Assembly: GCA_003244175.1 (NCBI GenBank)
Contig: QHBP01000410.1
Span: forward strand, 1 to 44,026
Direction: 5' to 3'
DNA from: Chloroflexota bacterium
GTDB lineage: Bacteria > Chloroflexota > UBA5177
DNA length: 44,026 bases
A program made the position numbers and the translations under genes. The notes below the pieces were generated by a model. The model was not told where the DNA came from, did not search any database, and saw nothing but the letters and a program-made list of their open reading frames with translations. Below are positions 32,666-41,092 of the stretch, one piece after another (position 1 is the stretch's first letter; every line of letters begins with the position of its first letter).

Positions 32666-33071
32666 GATAGTCCTTCATGTTTCCCTCTGGGGGCGCGACC
32701 AAGCTTGATCCCTCCCCCAAGACGAGATCCCCCGTGAAGGCGACACGCTCTTCGCGTAGCCAGTACACGAGATGGTCCGGAGTGTGTCCCGTCAATTCTC
32801 GTAACATCTCGGCTGCTCCCATGTGATCGTGCTGAGCGTGTGTGAGTGCGATGCAGCTGAGGACAAGATTGTGGCGCTGGATCCACGCGGCGAACGCCCG
32901 CTGATAGATGGGAATGTCGGGACCCGGATCGACGATGCAGGCAGCCGGGGAGCCCACAAGGTAGGCGTTGCTTCTGTCCGGCGTCATCGGTCCAGGATTG
33001 GGGGCTGTGAACATATATGAGGGAGGCGAGGCCAAGATCAATCGAGGCGTGAGGATGCCCTGAGGATTCAT
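32655..33071 (-). pseudogene. Metallo-beta-lactamase-fold hydrolase, internally deleted and truncated
   Basis: The N-terminus is LACTB2-like (APNPGPMTPDRSNAYLVG, then CIVDPGPDIP), but three lesions are visible. The HxHxDH metal motif reads HAQHDH, with Gln for the second His. Between AEMLRELTG and GHTPDHLVYWL about 45 residues usually present are missing. The product stops after GNMKDYLAE, lacking the last quarter with the final metal His. The frame is otherwise clean (VAFTGDLVLGEGSSLVAPPE). Start ATG 33071 or 33098, no ribosome site. It is either a pseudogene or a protein without hydrolase activity. Its 3' end supplies the ribosome site of the PBP gene. Confidence 0.7.
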
Positions 33072-33114
33072 ATCAGGGCCCATGGTACCCGGAGGCATCG
33101 GAGGGAGGTGATGT

Positions 33115-33165
33115 ATGGCCTGTCATCGCAGCAAAATGTCTACTATCGATCAAGCAAGCACGTAA
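33115..33165 (+). CDS. 16-codon upstream ORF before glyS
   Basis: ATG 33115 has the best ribosome site of the area (GGGAGG, six bases upstream) and encodes MACHRSKMSTIDQAST, then TAA; glyS starts ten bases later in the same frame. The peptide has no glycine codons, so classical attenuation by glycyl-tRNA is unlikely. It could be a leader that delivers ribosomes to glyS, whose own ribosome site (AAGGCGG) is weaker. Confidence 0.35.
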   Translation: MACHRSKMSTIDQAST

Positions 33166-33174
33166 GGCGGCGAA

Positions 33175-34506
33175 ATGGCAGGTGAGGAACGGGCCGTGTC
33201 CATGGACCAGGTCGTCTCTCTCGCGAAGCGGCGCGGCTTTGTCTATGGGAGCAACGAGATCTACGGCGGCCTGAGCGGCTTCTGGGACTACGGTCCGCTC
33301 GGGGTCGAGCTGAAACAAAATATCAAGCGCGCCTGGTGGCGCGCGATGGTGCAGATGCGAGACAACGTCGTCGGTCTCGACTCCTCGATCATCGCGCCGC
33401 CCGCCGTCTTCGCCGCGTCGGGCCACCTGCAGAACTTCAACGACCCACTCGTCGAGTGCGAAAAGTGCAAGCGGAGGTTTCGTGACGACGACGTCGAATC
33501 CGACGTCTGCCCTAGCTGCGGCGGTCACCTGTCGCCGCCACGTCAGTTCAACACCATGTTTCAAACGCACGTCGGGCCGGTGGCCGATGATGCGAGCGTC
33601 GCCTATCTGCGGCCGGAGACGGCGCAAGGCACGTTCGTCAACTATCGCAACGTGTTGCAAACGACGCCTCACAAGGTGCCGTTTGGTATAGCTCAGATTG
33701 GGAAGTCGTTCCGCAACGAGATCACGACCGGCAACTTCATCTTCCGCTGCCGTGAATTCGAGCAAATGGAGCTGGAATTCTTCGTCAAACCCGGGACCGA
33801 CGATGAATGGTTTGACTACTGGCGTAAGGAGCGGTTCCGCTGGTGGACGCAGGATATGGGTATCCGCGCGGAAAACGTCCGTATCCGGGACCATGAGAAG
33901 TCCGAGCTTTCTCACTACTCGAAGCAGACGTCGGACATCGAGTACGCCTATCCTTTTGGCACAAAAGAGCTGGAGGGGATCGCGGATCGAACGGATTTCG
34001 ACTTGAAGGCGCACATCGCGGGCTCGGGGGCCGACCTCGACTACTTCGATGAGGAATCGCGGGAGCGTTTCGTTCCCTACGTGATCGAACCCGCCGCGGG
34101 ATTGGAGCGCAGCTTCCTCGTGGTGCTGCTGGATGCATACGCTGAGGAACAGACAGGCACCAAGCCCGGAGATCGGCGCACCGTCTTGAAGCTCGGGCCC
34201 CGCCTGGCTCCGTACAAAGTTGCCGTGTTCCCCCTCATGGCCAACAGACCGGCGCTCGTGGAGAAGGCGCGGTCCGTCTACGATGCGCTGCGTCCGTATT
34301 TCACCGTTGCCTGGGACGATATTGGAAACGTTGGCAAGCGGTACCGCCGTCAGGATGAGATCGGCACCCCCTGGGCCATCACCGTGGACTTCGAGACGCT
34401 CGAGAACAACACAGTGACCGTGCGCGATCGAGACTCCATGGAGCAGGACCGGCATGACGTCGATTCCCTGCTCCATCTTTTCCTGGAACGTCTCGGCCCA
34501 CTGTAA
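33175..34506 (+). CDS. glyS: Glycyl-tRNA synthetase, homodimeric type
   Basis: A 443-residue class II synthetase of the single-chain alpha2 type (as in Thermus and most Gram-positives), not the alpha/beta bacterial type. It shows RGFVYGSNEIYGGLSGFWDY, a zinc-like CEKCKRRF/CPSCGGH insertion (about 84-115), motif 2 around SFRNEITTGNFIFRCREFEQ and the motif 3 region EPAAGLERSFLVVLLDA; the anticodon-binding domain is the last 110 residues. Length is normal. Preceded by a short upstream ORF. Confidence 0.95.
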   Translation: MAGEERAVSMDQVVSLAKRRGFVYGSNEIYGGLSGFWDYGPLGVELKQNIKRAWWRAMVQMRDNVVGLDSSIIAPPAVFAASGHLQNFNDPLVECEKCKRRFRDDDVESDVCPSCGGHLSPPRQFNTMFQTHVGPVADDASVAYLRPETAQGTFVNYRNVLQTTPHKVPFGIAQIGKSFRNEITTGNFIFRCREFEQMELEFFVKPGTDDEWFDYWRKERFRWWTQDMGIRAENVRIRDHEKSELSHYSKQTSDIEYAYPFGTKELEGIADRTDFDLKAHIAGSGADLDYFDEESRERFVPYVIEPAAGLERSFLVVLLDAYAEEQTGTKPGDRRTVLKLGPRLAPYKVAVFPLMANRPALVEKARSVYDALRPYFTVAWDDIGNVGKRYRRQDEIGTPWAITVDFETLENNTVTVRDRDSMEQDRHDVDSLLHLFLERLGPL

Positions 34507-34530
34507 GCCACACCCTCAAAAGTCCGGGGG

Positions 34531-34605
34531 TATAATTGGTCGACTTTGCGACCTGATATATGGCCATGTTTATAGAGCCATAACGCAAAGAACGTAAAGC
34601 GTTAT
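34531..34605 (+). promoter_or_regulatory. ppdK promoter and structured 5' leader
   Basis: TATAAT at 34531-34536 (no clear -35) begins a leader of about 85 bases. It holds two stems: TATGGC (34559-34564) with GCCATA (34577-34582), and ATAACGC (34580-34586) with GCGTTAT (34599-34605). The stems share three bases, so they cannot both form completely. The ribosome site GAGAGGG follows. Confidence 0.45.
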
Positions 34606-34628
34606 CCGGGCATAGAGAGGGTACGACT

Positions 34629-37478
34629 ATGGCACAGACGTTGGCAGACCAGCAAACGGTTGATCGAACGGCGCACAAGTGGGTATATCTGTTCGACGAG
34701 GGAAACGCTAGCATGCGAGAGCTCTTGGGCGGCAAGGGCGCGGGAGTCGCCGAGATGACGCGTGCCGGACTACCCGTGCCTCCCGGTTTCACCATCACCA
34801 CCGAGGCGTGCAACGCATACCTGGCGGCGGGAGGCTCCTTCCCGCCGGGACTCTGGGACCAGGCGCGAGAGTCGCTTCGGACCATCGAGCGGAAGACTGG
34901 AAAGAAGTTTGGTGACGCCGCCAATCCTCTCCTCGTGTCCGTGCGATCGGGCGCCAAGTTCTCTATGCCCGGTATGATGGACACCGTATTGAACCTGGGA
35001 TTGAACGATCAGACCGCGCGCGGTCTCGCCGACCTGACGCAGAACCGGCGGTTCGCCTGTGACGCCTATCGACGCTTTATTCCGATGTACGGCAAGATCG
35101 TGCTTGGCATCTCGGGGGATCGTTTCGAGCACCGCCTGGACGCGACCAAGCGCGAATTGGGAGTGACCTCGGACGCCGATCTCTCCGTGGACGCCCTCCG
35201 GCGTCTGGTCGCCGACTTCAAAGACATTATTCGTGGCGAAGCTGGGCGGGATTTCCCCAGCGACCCCTATGAGCAGCTCCAGGGCGCCATTCAGGCGGTT
35301 TTTCGCAGCTGGAACGGCGATCGAGCGCGAGCCTACCGGCGCTCCGAGGGCATAGCGGACGACCTCGGCACCGCCGTGAACGTCCAGGCCATGGTGTTCG
35401 GCAATATGGGGGACGACTCCGGAACGGGTGTGGCATTCACGAGGGACCCGTCGACCGGAGAGGCACGACTTTACGGCGAGTATCTTCTGAACGCACAGGG
35501 AGAGGACGTCGTCGCCGGCATCCGGACTCCTCAGCCTATAAGCACACTCGACACGGAGATGCCGCGGGCGTATGAGCAATTCCAGGAGATCGCTTCGCGC
35601 ATGGAGCGGCACTACCGCGATATGCAAGACCTGGAATTCACCATCGAACGCGGCCGTCTGTACATGCTGCAGACGCGCAACGGCAAGAGGACGGCGGCAG
35701 CCGCCGTCAAGGTGGCCGTCGACATGGTCCAAGAGGGTCTGATCTCTAAGGAGGAGGCCCTGCTGCGGGTGGACCCTCGACACGTGGTCCAGCTTCTGTT
35801 GCCACGATTTGTGGAAGACGCACGACACCGGGCGGTTGATGACGGCCGGCTCTTAGCGAAAGGTTTGAACGCCTCTCCGGGCGCGGCGGTGGGCAAGGCC
35901 GTCTTTGATGCTGACCGGGCAGCCGAACGCGGCAGCGCGGGAGAAGCCGTCATCCTGGTGCGGCCGGAAACCTCTCCGGACGATGTGCATGGGATGATTG
36001 CGGCAAAGGGCATTCTAACCGCCCGTGGCGGCGCGACCAGCCATGCCGCGGTTGTCGCCCGAGGTATGGGAAAGCCGTGCGTCGCCGGCGTCGACGCACT
36101 CAGGATCGACCTAGGAGCGCGCACGATGTCCGCCGCCGGGAAGACGGTGTCCGAGGGCGACGAGATCAGTATCGACGGCGCGACCGGCGAGGTCTTTCTG
36201 GGCGCCATCGACGCAATTGCGCCCAAGTTCAACGAGGAGCGCGAGCTAGCCCAGATTCTGGAGTGGGCGGACGGCATCCGGCGCTTGCAGGTGTGGGCAA
36301 ACGGCGACTATCCACGCGACGCCGAGCGCGCGCGTGAATACGGCGCCCAGGGTATCGGCCTATGCCGCACCGAACACATGTTCTTCGAGGAAGAGCGCCT
36401 TCCGATTGTGCAGCAGATGATCCTGTCCGCCGACGACGCGTCGGAGCTCGACGTCGAGCTGCAGACCCTGGAAGAGGAAGCGGCGGCCAATGCCTCAGAC
36501 ACCCGGCTGCAAGAGCGCTTGAAACGGGTGCGCGAGCGTCGAGACTCGTCCGACGCGGTGAGGCGGTATCACGACGCGTTGGGTAAGCTCTTGCCCATTC
36601 AGAAGGAGGACTTCAAGGGGGTCCTGGCAGCCATGCAGGGTCTCCCCGTTGTCATCCGGCTGATCGACCCGCCCCTGCACGAGTTCCTCCCCTCATTCGA
36701 GGAGCTGATCGTGCACGTCACGACCCTGCGCATTCAGGGTGGAGATCAGGCCGAGCTCAAAAAGCAGGAAGAGCTGTTAGCGGCAGTCAACCGCATGCGC
36801 GAGCAGAACCCGATGCTGGGTCTGCGCGGAATCCGTCTCGGAATTCTCTACCCGGCCATCATCGATATGCAGGTGCGCGCGATCATGATGGCCGCGGTGG
36901 AGCTGACGCAAGACGGCGTCGACGTCCGGCCCGAGATCATGGTGCCGCTCGTCGGTCATGCGAACGAGATGACGGTGGCCCGCGACCGCATTGAGCGCGC
37001 GGCACTCGAGGTTCTCTCCGAGTCGAGTGTCGAGATTCATTACAAAATCGGCACAATGATCGAGATTCCACGCGCCGCGCTCACGGCCGGCGAGATCGCT
37101 CGCGACGCCGAGTTCTTCAGCTTCGGCACCAACGACCTGACCCAGACGACGTACGGTTACTCCCGCGACGACGCGGAGGGCAGATTCCTGCTCAGATATG
37201 TCGAGCGGGGCATTCTGCCCACGAACCCCTTCCAGGAGCTGGATCGGGATGGAGTCGGCAAGCTCATGCGCATGGCGGTCGAGGCCGGACGGGAGACGCG
37301 ACCCGACCTGGAGATCGGCATCTGCGGCGAGCACGGGGGCGATCCAAGCTCCGTCGAGTTCTGCAACCAGATCGGTTTGAACTATGTAAGCTGCTCGCCT
37401 TTCCGGGTACCCGTTGCTCGACTGGCGGCGGCGCAAGCCGTCATCACCGAGGGGGCGGAGAAGTCAGACACGAGATAG
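34629..37478 (+). CDS. ppdK: Pyruvate, phosphate dikinase
   Basis: A 949-residue enzyme interconverting pyruvate+ATP+Pi and PEP+AMP+PPi. The nucleotide-binding domain starts with GGKGAGVAEMTRAGLPVPPG. The swivelling phosphohistidine domain has His472 in ARGGATSHAAVVARGMGKPC. The PEP/pyruvate TIM barrel shows LCRTEHMFF, SFGTNDLTQTTYGYSRDD and the catalytic Cys899 in CGEHGGDPSSVEFC. It is somewhat longer than the common 870-900 residues, with a charged helical insertion near 615-640. All catalytic motifs are intact. It has its own TATAAT box and a structured leader. Confidence 0.96.
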   Translation: MAQTLADQQTVDRTAHKWVYLFDEGNASMRELLGGKGAGVAEMTRAGLPVPPGFTITTEACNAYLAAGGSFPPGLWDQARESLRTIERKTGKKFGDAANPLLVSVRSGAKFSMPGMMDTVLNLGLNDQTARGLADLTQNRRFACDAYRRFIPMYGKIVLGISGDRFEHRLDATKRELGVTSDADLSVDALRRLVADFKDIIRGEAGRDFPSDPYEQLQGAIQAVFRSWNGDRARAYRRSEGIADDLGTAVNVQAMVFGNMGDDSGTGVAFTRDPSTGEARLYGEYLLNAQGEDVVAGIRTPQPISTLDTEMPRAYEQFQEIASRMERHYRDMQDLEFTIERGRLYMLQTRNGKRTAAAAVKVAVDMVQEGLISKEEALLRVDPRHVVQLLLPRFVEDARHRAVDDGRLLAKGLNASPGAAVGKAVFDADRAAERGSAGEAVILVRPETSPDDVHGMIAAKGILTARGGATSHAAVVARGMGKPCVAGVDALRIDLGARTMSAAGKTVSEGDEISIDGATGEVFLGAIDAIAPKFNEERELAQILEWADGIRRLQVWANGDYPRDAERAREYGAQGIGLCRTEHMFFEEERLPIVQQMILSADDASELDVELQTLEEEAAANASDTRLQERLKRVRERRDSSDAVRRYHDALGKLLPIQKEDFKGVLAAMQGLPVVIRLIDPPLHEFLPSFEELIVHVTTLRIQGGDQAELKKQEELLAAVNRMREQNPMLGLRGIRLGILYPAIIDMQVRAIMMAAVELTQDGVDVRPEIMVPLVGHANEMTVARDRIERAALEVLSESSVEIHYKIGTMIEIPRAALTAGEIARDAEFFSFGTNDLTQTTYGYSRDDAEGRFLLRYVERGILPTNPFQELDRDGVGKLMRMAVEAGRETRPDLEIGICGEHGGDPSSVEFCNQIGLNYVSCSPFRVPVARLAAAQAVITEGAEKSDTR

Positions 37479-37512
37479 GAAACTGTCGGATACGACTCTC
37501 ACACGGCGGTTT

Positions 37513-37707
37513 CTATAACCTTGCAATGCGGTCCACCGACGACTCTGTCTCGATAGACAGGCAGCCCTCGATCGCTTCCTGGACGTTCTGCATGAGCTCC
37601 TCATAGCTGTCGCCCTGCGTCATGCAGCCGGGAAGTGCCGGCACCTCTGCCCAGAATCCACCTCCCTCACTATCCGGGACTGTATGGATTATCGCCTTGA
37701 TTCTCAC
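37513..37707 (-). CDS. Orphan HicB-family antitoxin-like protein
   Basis: A 64-residue protein with the HicB partial-RNase-H fold: KAIIHTVPDSEGGGFWAEVP, ALPGCMTQGDSYEELMQNVQ and EAIEGCLSIE. The C-terminal DNA-binding domain of long HicB forms is absent, as in the short subclass. GTG start with GAGAGGTGAG upstream. No HicA-like frame is present in the 93 bp before it or the 34 bp after it, so it is an orphan. Confidence 0.8.
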   Translation of the reverse strand: MRIKAIIHTVPDSEGGGFWAEVPALPGCMTQGDSYEELMQNVQEAIEGCLSIETESSVDRIARL

Positions 37708-37800
37708 TGCCGTTACTCACCTCTCGAGTCACTCTTGCCGCCGTCTTCGCCAGGGAGTCGATAAGTCATTGGTATTCGGTGAGACGGCGTTACTCCTGGA

Positions 37801-38502
37801 TCAGGCTCGCTCTCCCCAGTGAAGGGCAACCGTGCCGAAGTTCATCAGCCGGTACTTGACCTGCCGTAGGCCCGCGTTCTGCATCATGCGGCCGAGATGC
37901 TGCGCATCGGGGAAGTCTTTCACCGACTCCGGTAGGTACGAATAGGCCTCTCGCGCGCGGGCTATGAGCTGCCCCATTCGTGGCACAATCTCGTCCATGT
38001 ATTTTCTGGCCAGCTCACTAGACGGCGGAGTGAGCTCGAGGATGACCACACGTCTGCCGAGTCGTGTGACCCGTGCCATTTCCGCAAGCGCTCGCGTCCG
38101 GTCCTCGACGTTGCGCAGGCCGAACCCACAGGTGACGCCGCAGAAGGACCGATCGGCGAATGGGAGATTCAACGCGTCGGCCGCCTCGAACGACACGGGA
38201 ATGCGGCGGATCGATGCCTTGCGGCGTGCGAGGGATAACATCGGCTCCGCGAAGTCGATGCCAACCACGTGCCCGCGCGGCTGGACATGTTTGATGAGCT
38301 CGAAGGCAAGGTCTCCGGTTCCCGTTGCGACATCCAGCGCTGTGTCCCCCGGGTGGAGCTGGGCCGCCTCGGCCGCCTGGCGGCGCCACCGTTGATCCTG
38401 CCCGAAGGTCATGACGCGATTCATCAGATCGTAGTGATCCGCGATGGCCCCGAACATCTTCACCACGTAGTCCGCTCGCTGGTCTTTCAAGGGTTGCGAC
38501 AT
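37801..38502 (-). CDS. menG: Demethylmenaquinone methyltransferase (UbiE/MenG)
   Basis: A 233-residue SAM-dependent methyltransferase for the last step of menaquinone (or ubiquinone) synthesis. It shows MFGAIADHYDLMNRVMTFGQ, the SAM loop LDVATGTGDLAFEL (about 57-70), the signature VVGIDFAEPMLSLARRK, and the family motif VTCGFGLRNVEDRTRALAEM (about 118-137), plus YSYLPESVKDFP near the end. Given the likely organism, the quinone is probably menaquinone. It follows the large membrane protein gene by 8 bp. Confidence 0.93.
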   Translation of the reverse strand: MSQPLKDQRADYVVKMFGAIADHYDLMNRVMTFGQDQRWRRQAAEAAQLHPGDTALDVATGTGDLAFELIKHVQPRGHVVGIDFAEPMLSLARRKASIRRIPVSFEAADALNLPFADRSFCGVTCGFGLRNVEDRTRALAEMARVTRLGRRVVILELTPPSSELARKYMDEIVPRMGQLIARAREAYSYLPESVKDFPDAQHLGRMMQNAGLRQVKYRLMNFGTVALHWGERA

Positions 38503-38510
38503 GCCGGCTC

Positions 38511-41060
38511 CTAGGAGATGCGCGTCAGGGTGGTGCCGTTCAGACGATAGTACCCGCGTCCCGGGAAGAAGCGCGACAGGATCCGATTGGACACTCCCAT
38601 GTCATGCGCGAAGACGATGTCGCCCTTGAGGCGCGGATCGTTGGCGAAGAAGACGTTACCGTAGCTAGCCCAGAATCCAGGCGGGTTGGTTACGACGAAG
38701 ACCACCGCGTGATGCAGGTGCGCGCGCCGGACAGTGGTCAGCTCGGCGTTGCTGGAGTAGTTGTACTTGTCGTACAGAGTCAGCTGCGCGGGCATGTAGA
38801 AGCGGCCGTTGTAAATGAAAAGGGCGGCGATCAGCATCGCCGGAAAGAATGCCGCGACGCTGGCGTCGGAGGCCAGGTGGAATCGCGTCCACACGCGAAG
38901 TGGGAGCCGAAACAGCTCGACGACACCGCGGGCGCTGAGGAGCAAAATCGAGGGCAGCGCCTCATAGTAGAAGCGAGGACCGTACATCAGGCAGCCGCAC
39001 CAGTAGAGCATGTGTATGCCGACGATGCCGGCGAATGAGGCAAGCAGCAGGAAGTCCCAGCGCCGTGCCGCGCCGAGCACGAAGGGGAGAGCCATAAAGG
39101 CGAGGGCGACGCCATACGGCCATCCGTACAGATGAACCGAGAGCATCGACAAATTCTGGTAGCCGTTCCAGAGGCCGTCGGCAGCTGTAAACGGTCCCGA
39201 AGGGGAGGCATCGGGGCCAAAGCCCAGGGTGTAGTGGGAAGACCAGGCGGCATAGGTACTCTCGAGAGGTCCGCCCATCTGAACCCACTGGTACAGGAGC
39301 AAGAAGACAGCCGGGACACAGAATGCACCGATGGCGGGGAGATAGGCCTTCCATCCGCGCCGGCTGAAGAAAAGGGCGTACAGGGCAAGCGGTCCGAGTA
39401 GGCCGGCGGCGGTGATCTGGCGCGTCAGGAACAGCATCCCGGCGCAGAATCCCATAACCAGGACCCATTGCCTTTTGCCGGTGTCTTGAACCGACCCTGG
39501 AGCTACAGTCCCCCGTGTCTCGCCTCTCCCGGCCCGTCCGTCGCGTGGATTCTCCGCCGATGCCGTAGGGACAGACCTCCGTGTCTGTCCTCCCCCGGCT
39601 CTTCCGACGCCTGTGTTCTCCGCCAGCGCAAAGGACAGGAAACATCCTGCTCCAAAGAAGAGACCCGTGGCGTGAGCCATGAAACTCGAGCCGAGGAAGA
39701 GCCAGAATGGAGAAGACAGTCCGAGCAAAGCCGCGATGATGCCAACCGCGCTGCCGTACACTCGCTTTCCCAGGAGGTATACGAACCACAGGGTGACCGA
39801 GGCCAGGATGGGCTCTACGAGCCAGGGAGCGCCGAGCAACACCCCCAGGGTGAGCATCAGGGGATGGCCGGGCGGGTACTGCGAGAACCACTTGGCGCCG
39901 TAGAACGGCATGTACTCCTCGAGAAAGAAAGGCTGGACCGAAGATGCCGGGGCGGGCGCATTGAGATGTCCACCGGCAAAGATCTTTGCCTGAAAGAGAT
40001 AGGCGACCGAATCCTGAACGTGAGGCATACGGTCCAGCAGGAAGGTCGAGACGGCCCCCGTCGCCGCAAGGGCGCAGGCAATGAGGCACAGACCGAAGAT
40101 GATCGCGAAGCGAGGACGTTCGACAAATCGTCTCACGCTCTCGAGGTCGTCAGTCGACGTGTTCTTGAAGCCCGTGAATAGCCCCAGCAGGACCGGGTAC
40201 AACCCAAGGCTGAGAAGCAGAAAGAGCGCCGCGAATGGATAGGCCACAAGAAGCGAGCGCGTCGCTCTTTGGAGATTGGCGATGAGGTTCATGTCTCGCA
40301 GCTCCGTTGCGCCGACCGCGGGCCCGAGAGACCCGGTGTCCCACCGAACAAATAGAGAGTCGGGCTGGTCAAATCGCACCTGCAGGGCGTAGCCGCGCCC
40401 CGCTGGCCCGACCCCGAACATTATGTTCTGCGAACCCTCGGGTCGGGAGAGACGGACCGTGATCGTATAAGGCGGAACGAACGCTGGTTTGGCGAGGGCG
40501 AAGGCTCCTTCGCCGCCGCTTATTTGTCCGTTCCCGTCGCCGGACCAGCTTTGCGGCGGGGACTGGAGGGGCAGAGCGGAGGTGGCGTTAAGGCGAGAAG
40601 ACCCGGAAGGCGAGCTCACGGCGAGATCGGACCAGGCAGGTGTTGGAGCGGACAGACGCAACGCACGTGCCAGGCGGGCGAGCGGAGTGGTCACGTCGTT
40701 TTGGACGGCTTCGCCCGTCGCCTGGAATCGGTAGCTCCCATAGGCCGCCTGCTGTAGACCGACCTGACCGGCTGTCACCGGCTGCAGCATGCTGATCGTG
40801 TCGCCGTCGATTTTGGCCACCGCGCCGGCTCGCGTCACATGGATGAGGACCAGGTGGGACTCATCCCATGACCAGAAGTAGAGCAGCGTAAGGGCCACGT
40901 TGAGCGCAAGAGCGGCCGCCCATACCGGCCGGCGCCGTAGCGCGGCCACGTCCACCAACAGGACGACCGTAGCCACGCCCGCAATTATTGCGGCGACGGG
41001 GGAGTACTGTTGCCGGGCAACGACAAAGATGAGTGAGGCCGCGAGCGCGGCACCCGCCAA
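38511..41060 (-). CDS. Large GT-C-like multi-pass membrane protein
   Basis: An 849-residue protein. Four N-terminal hydrophobic stretches in the first 80 residues precede a soluble beta-rich domain (about 85-270), then about ten to twelve membrane helices with loops such as RMPHVQDSVAYLFQAKIFAG and FFLEEYMPFYGAKWFSQYPP, typical of GT-C (family 39-like) glycosyltransferases with an acidic first loop, and a soluble C-terminal tail. No named family is certain. Between two helices, near residues 480-525, it carries a 66-bp in-frame tandem repeat. TTG 41060 is the first possible start and has no ribosome site, so the true start is uncertain. The order ilvE-this-menG is compact. Confidence 0.7.
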   Translation of the reverse strand: MAGAALAASLIFVVARQQYSPVAAIIAGVATVVLLVDVAALRRRPVWAAALALNVALTLLYFWSWDESHLVLIHVTRAGAVAKIDGDTISMLQPVTAGQVGLQQAAYGSYRFQATGEAVQNDVTTPLARLARALRLSAPTPAWSDLAVSSPSGSSRLNATSALPLQSPPQSWSGDGNGQISGGEGAFALAKPAFVPPYTITVRLSRPEGSQNIMFGVGPAGRGYALQVRFDQPDSLFVRWDTGSLGPAVGATELRDMNLIANLQRATRSLLVAYPFAALFLLLSLGLYPVLLGLFTGFKNTSTDDLESVRRFVERPRFAIIFGLCLIACALAATGAVSTFLLDRMPHVQDSVAYLFQAKIFAGGHLNAPAPASSVQPFFLEEYMPFYGAKWFSQYPPGHPLMLTLGVLLGAPWLVEPILASVTLWFVYLLGKRVYGSAVGIIAALLGLSSPFWLFLGSSFMAHATGLFFGAGCFLSFALAENTGVGRAGGGQTRRSVPTASAENPRDGRAGRGETRGTVAPGSVQDTGKRQWVLVMGFCAGMLFLTRQITAAGLLGPLALYALFFSRRGWKAYLPAIGAFCVPAVFLLLYQWVQMGGPLESTYAAWSSHYTLGFGPDASPSGPFTAADGLWNGYQNLSMLSVHLYGWPYGVALAFMALPFVLGAARRWDFLLLASFAGIVGIHMLYWCGCLMYGPRFYYEALPSILLLSARGVVELFRLPLRVWTRFHLASDASVAAFFPAMLIAALFIYNGRFYMPAQLTLYDKYNYSSNAELTTVRRAHLHHAVVFVVTNPPGFWASYGNVFFANDPRLKGDIVFAHDMGVSNRILSRFFPGRGYYRLNGTTLTRIS
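39491..39620. repeat. 66-bp tandem repeat with palindrome inside a coding region
   Basis: Two copies, 39491-39554 and 39557-39620, offset by 66 bp (22 codons), align over their whole length at roughly 70% identity by eye, both ending TTCTC. The second copy holds the palindrome GGACAGAC / GTCTGTCC (39569-39576, 39583-39590). In the protein it gives two Arg/Gly-rich units starting AENTGVGRAGGG and AENPRDGRAGRG. It resembles REP-like palindromic repeats and keeps the frame. Confidence 0.6.
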
Positions 41061-41092
41061 TGCGGCTCTGGGGCGAGTGCGACGTCGTGGTG

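Noticed and set aside
33073-34476. Minus-strand frame of 467 codons opposite glyS
   Set aside because: Shadow of the GC-rich glyS gene; residues match no family and it has no ribosome site.
34770-35828. Minus-strand frame of 352 codons inside ppdK
   Set aside because: Shadow of ppdK without family resemblance.
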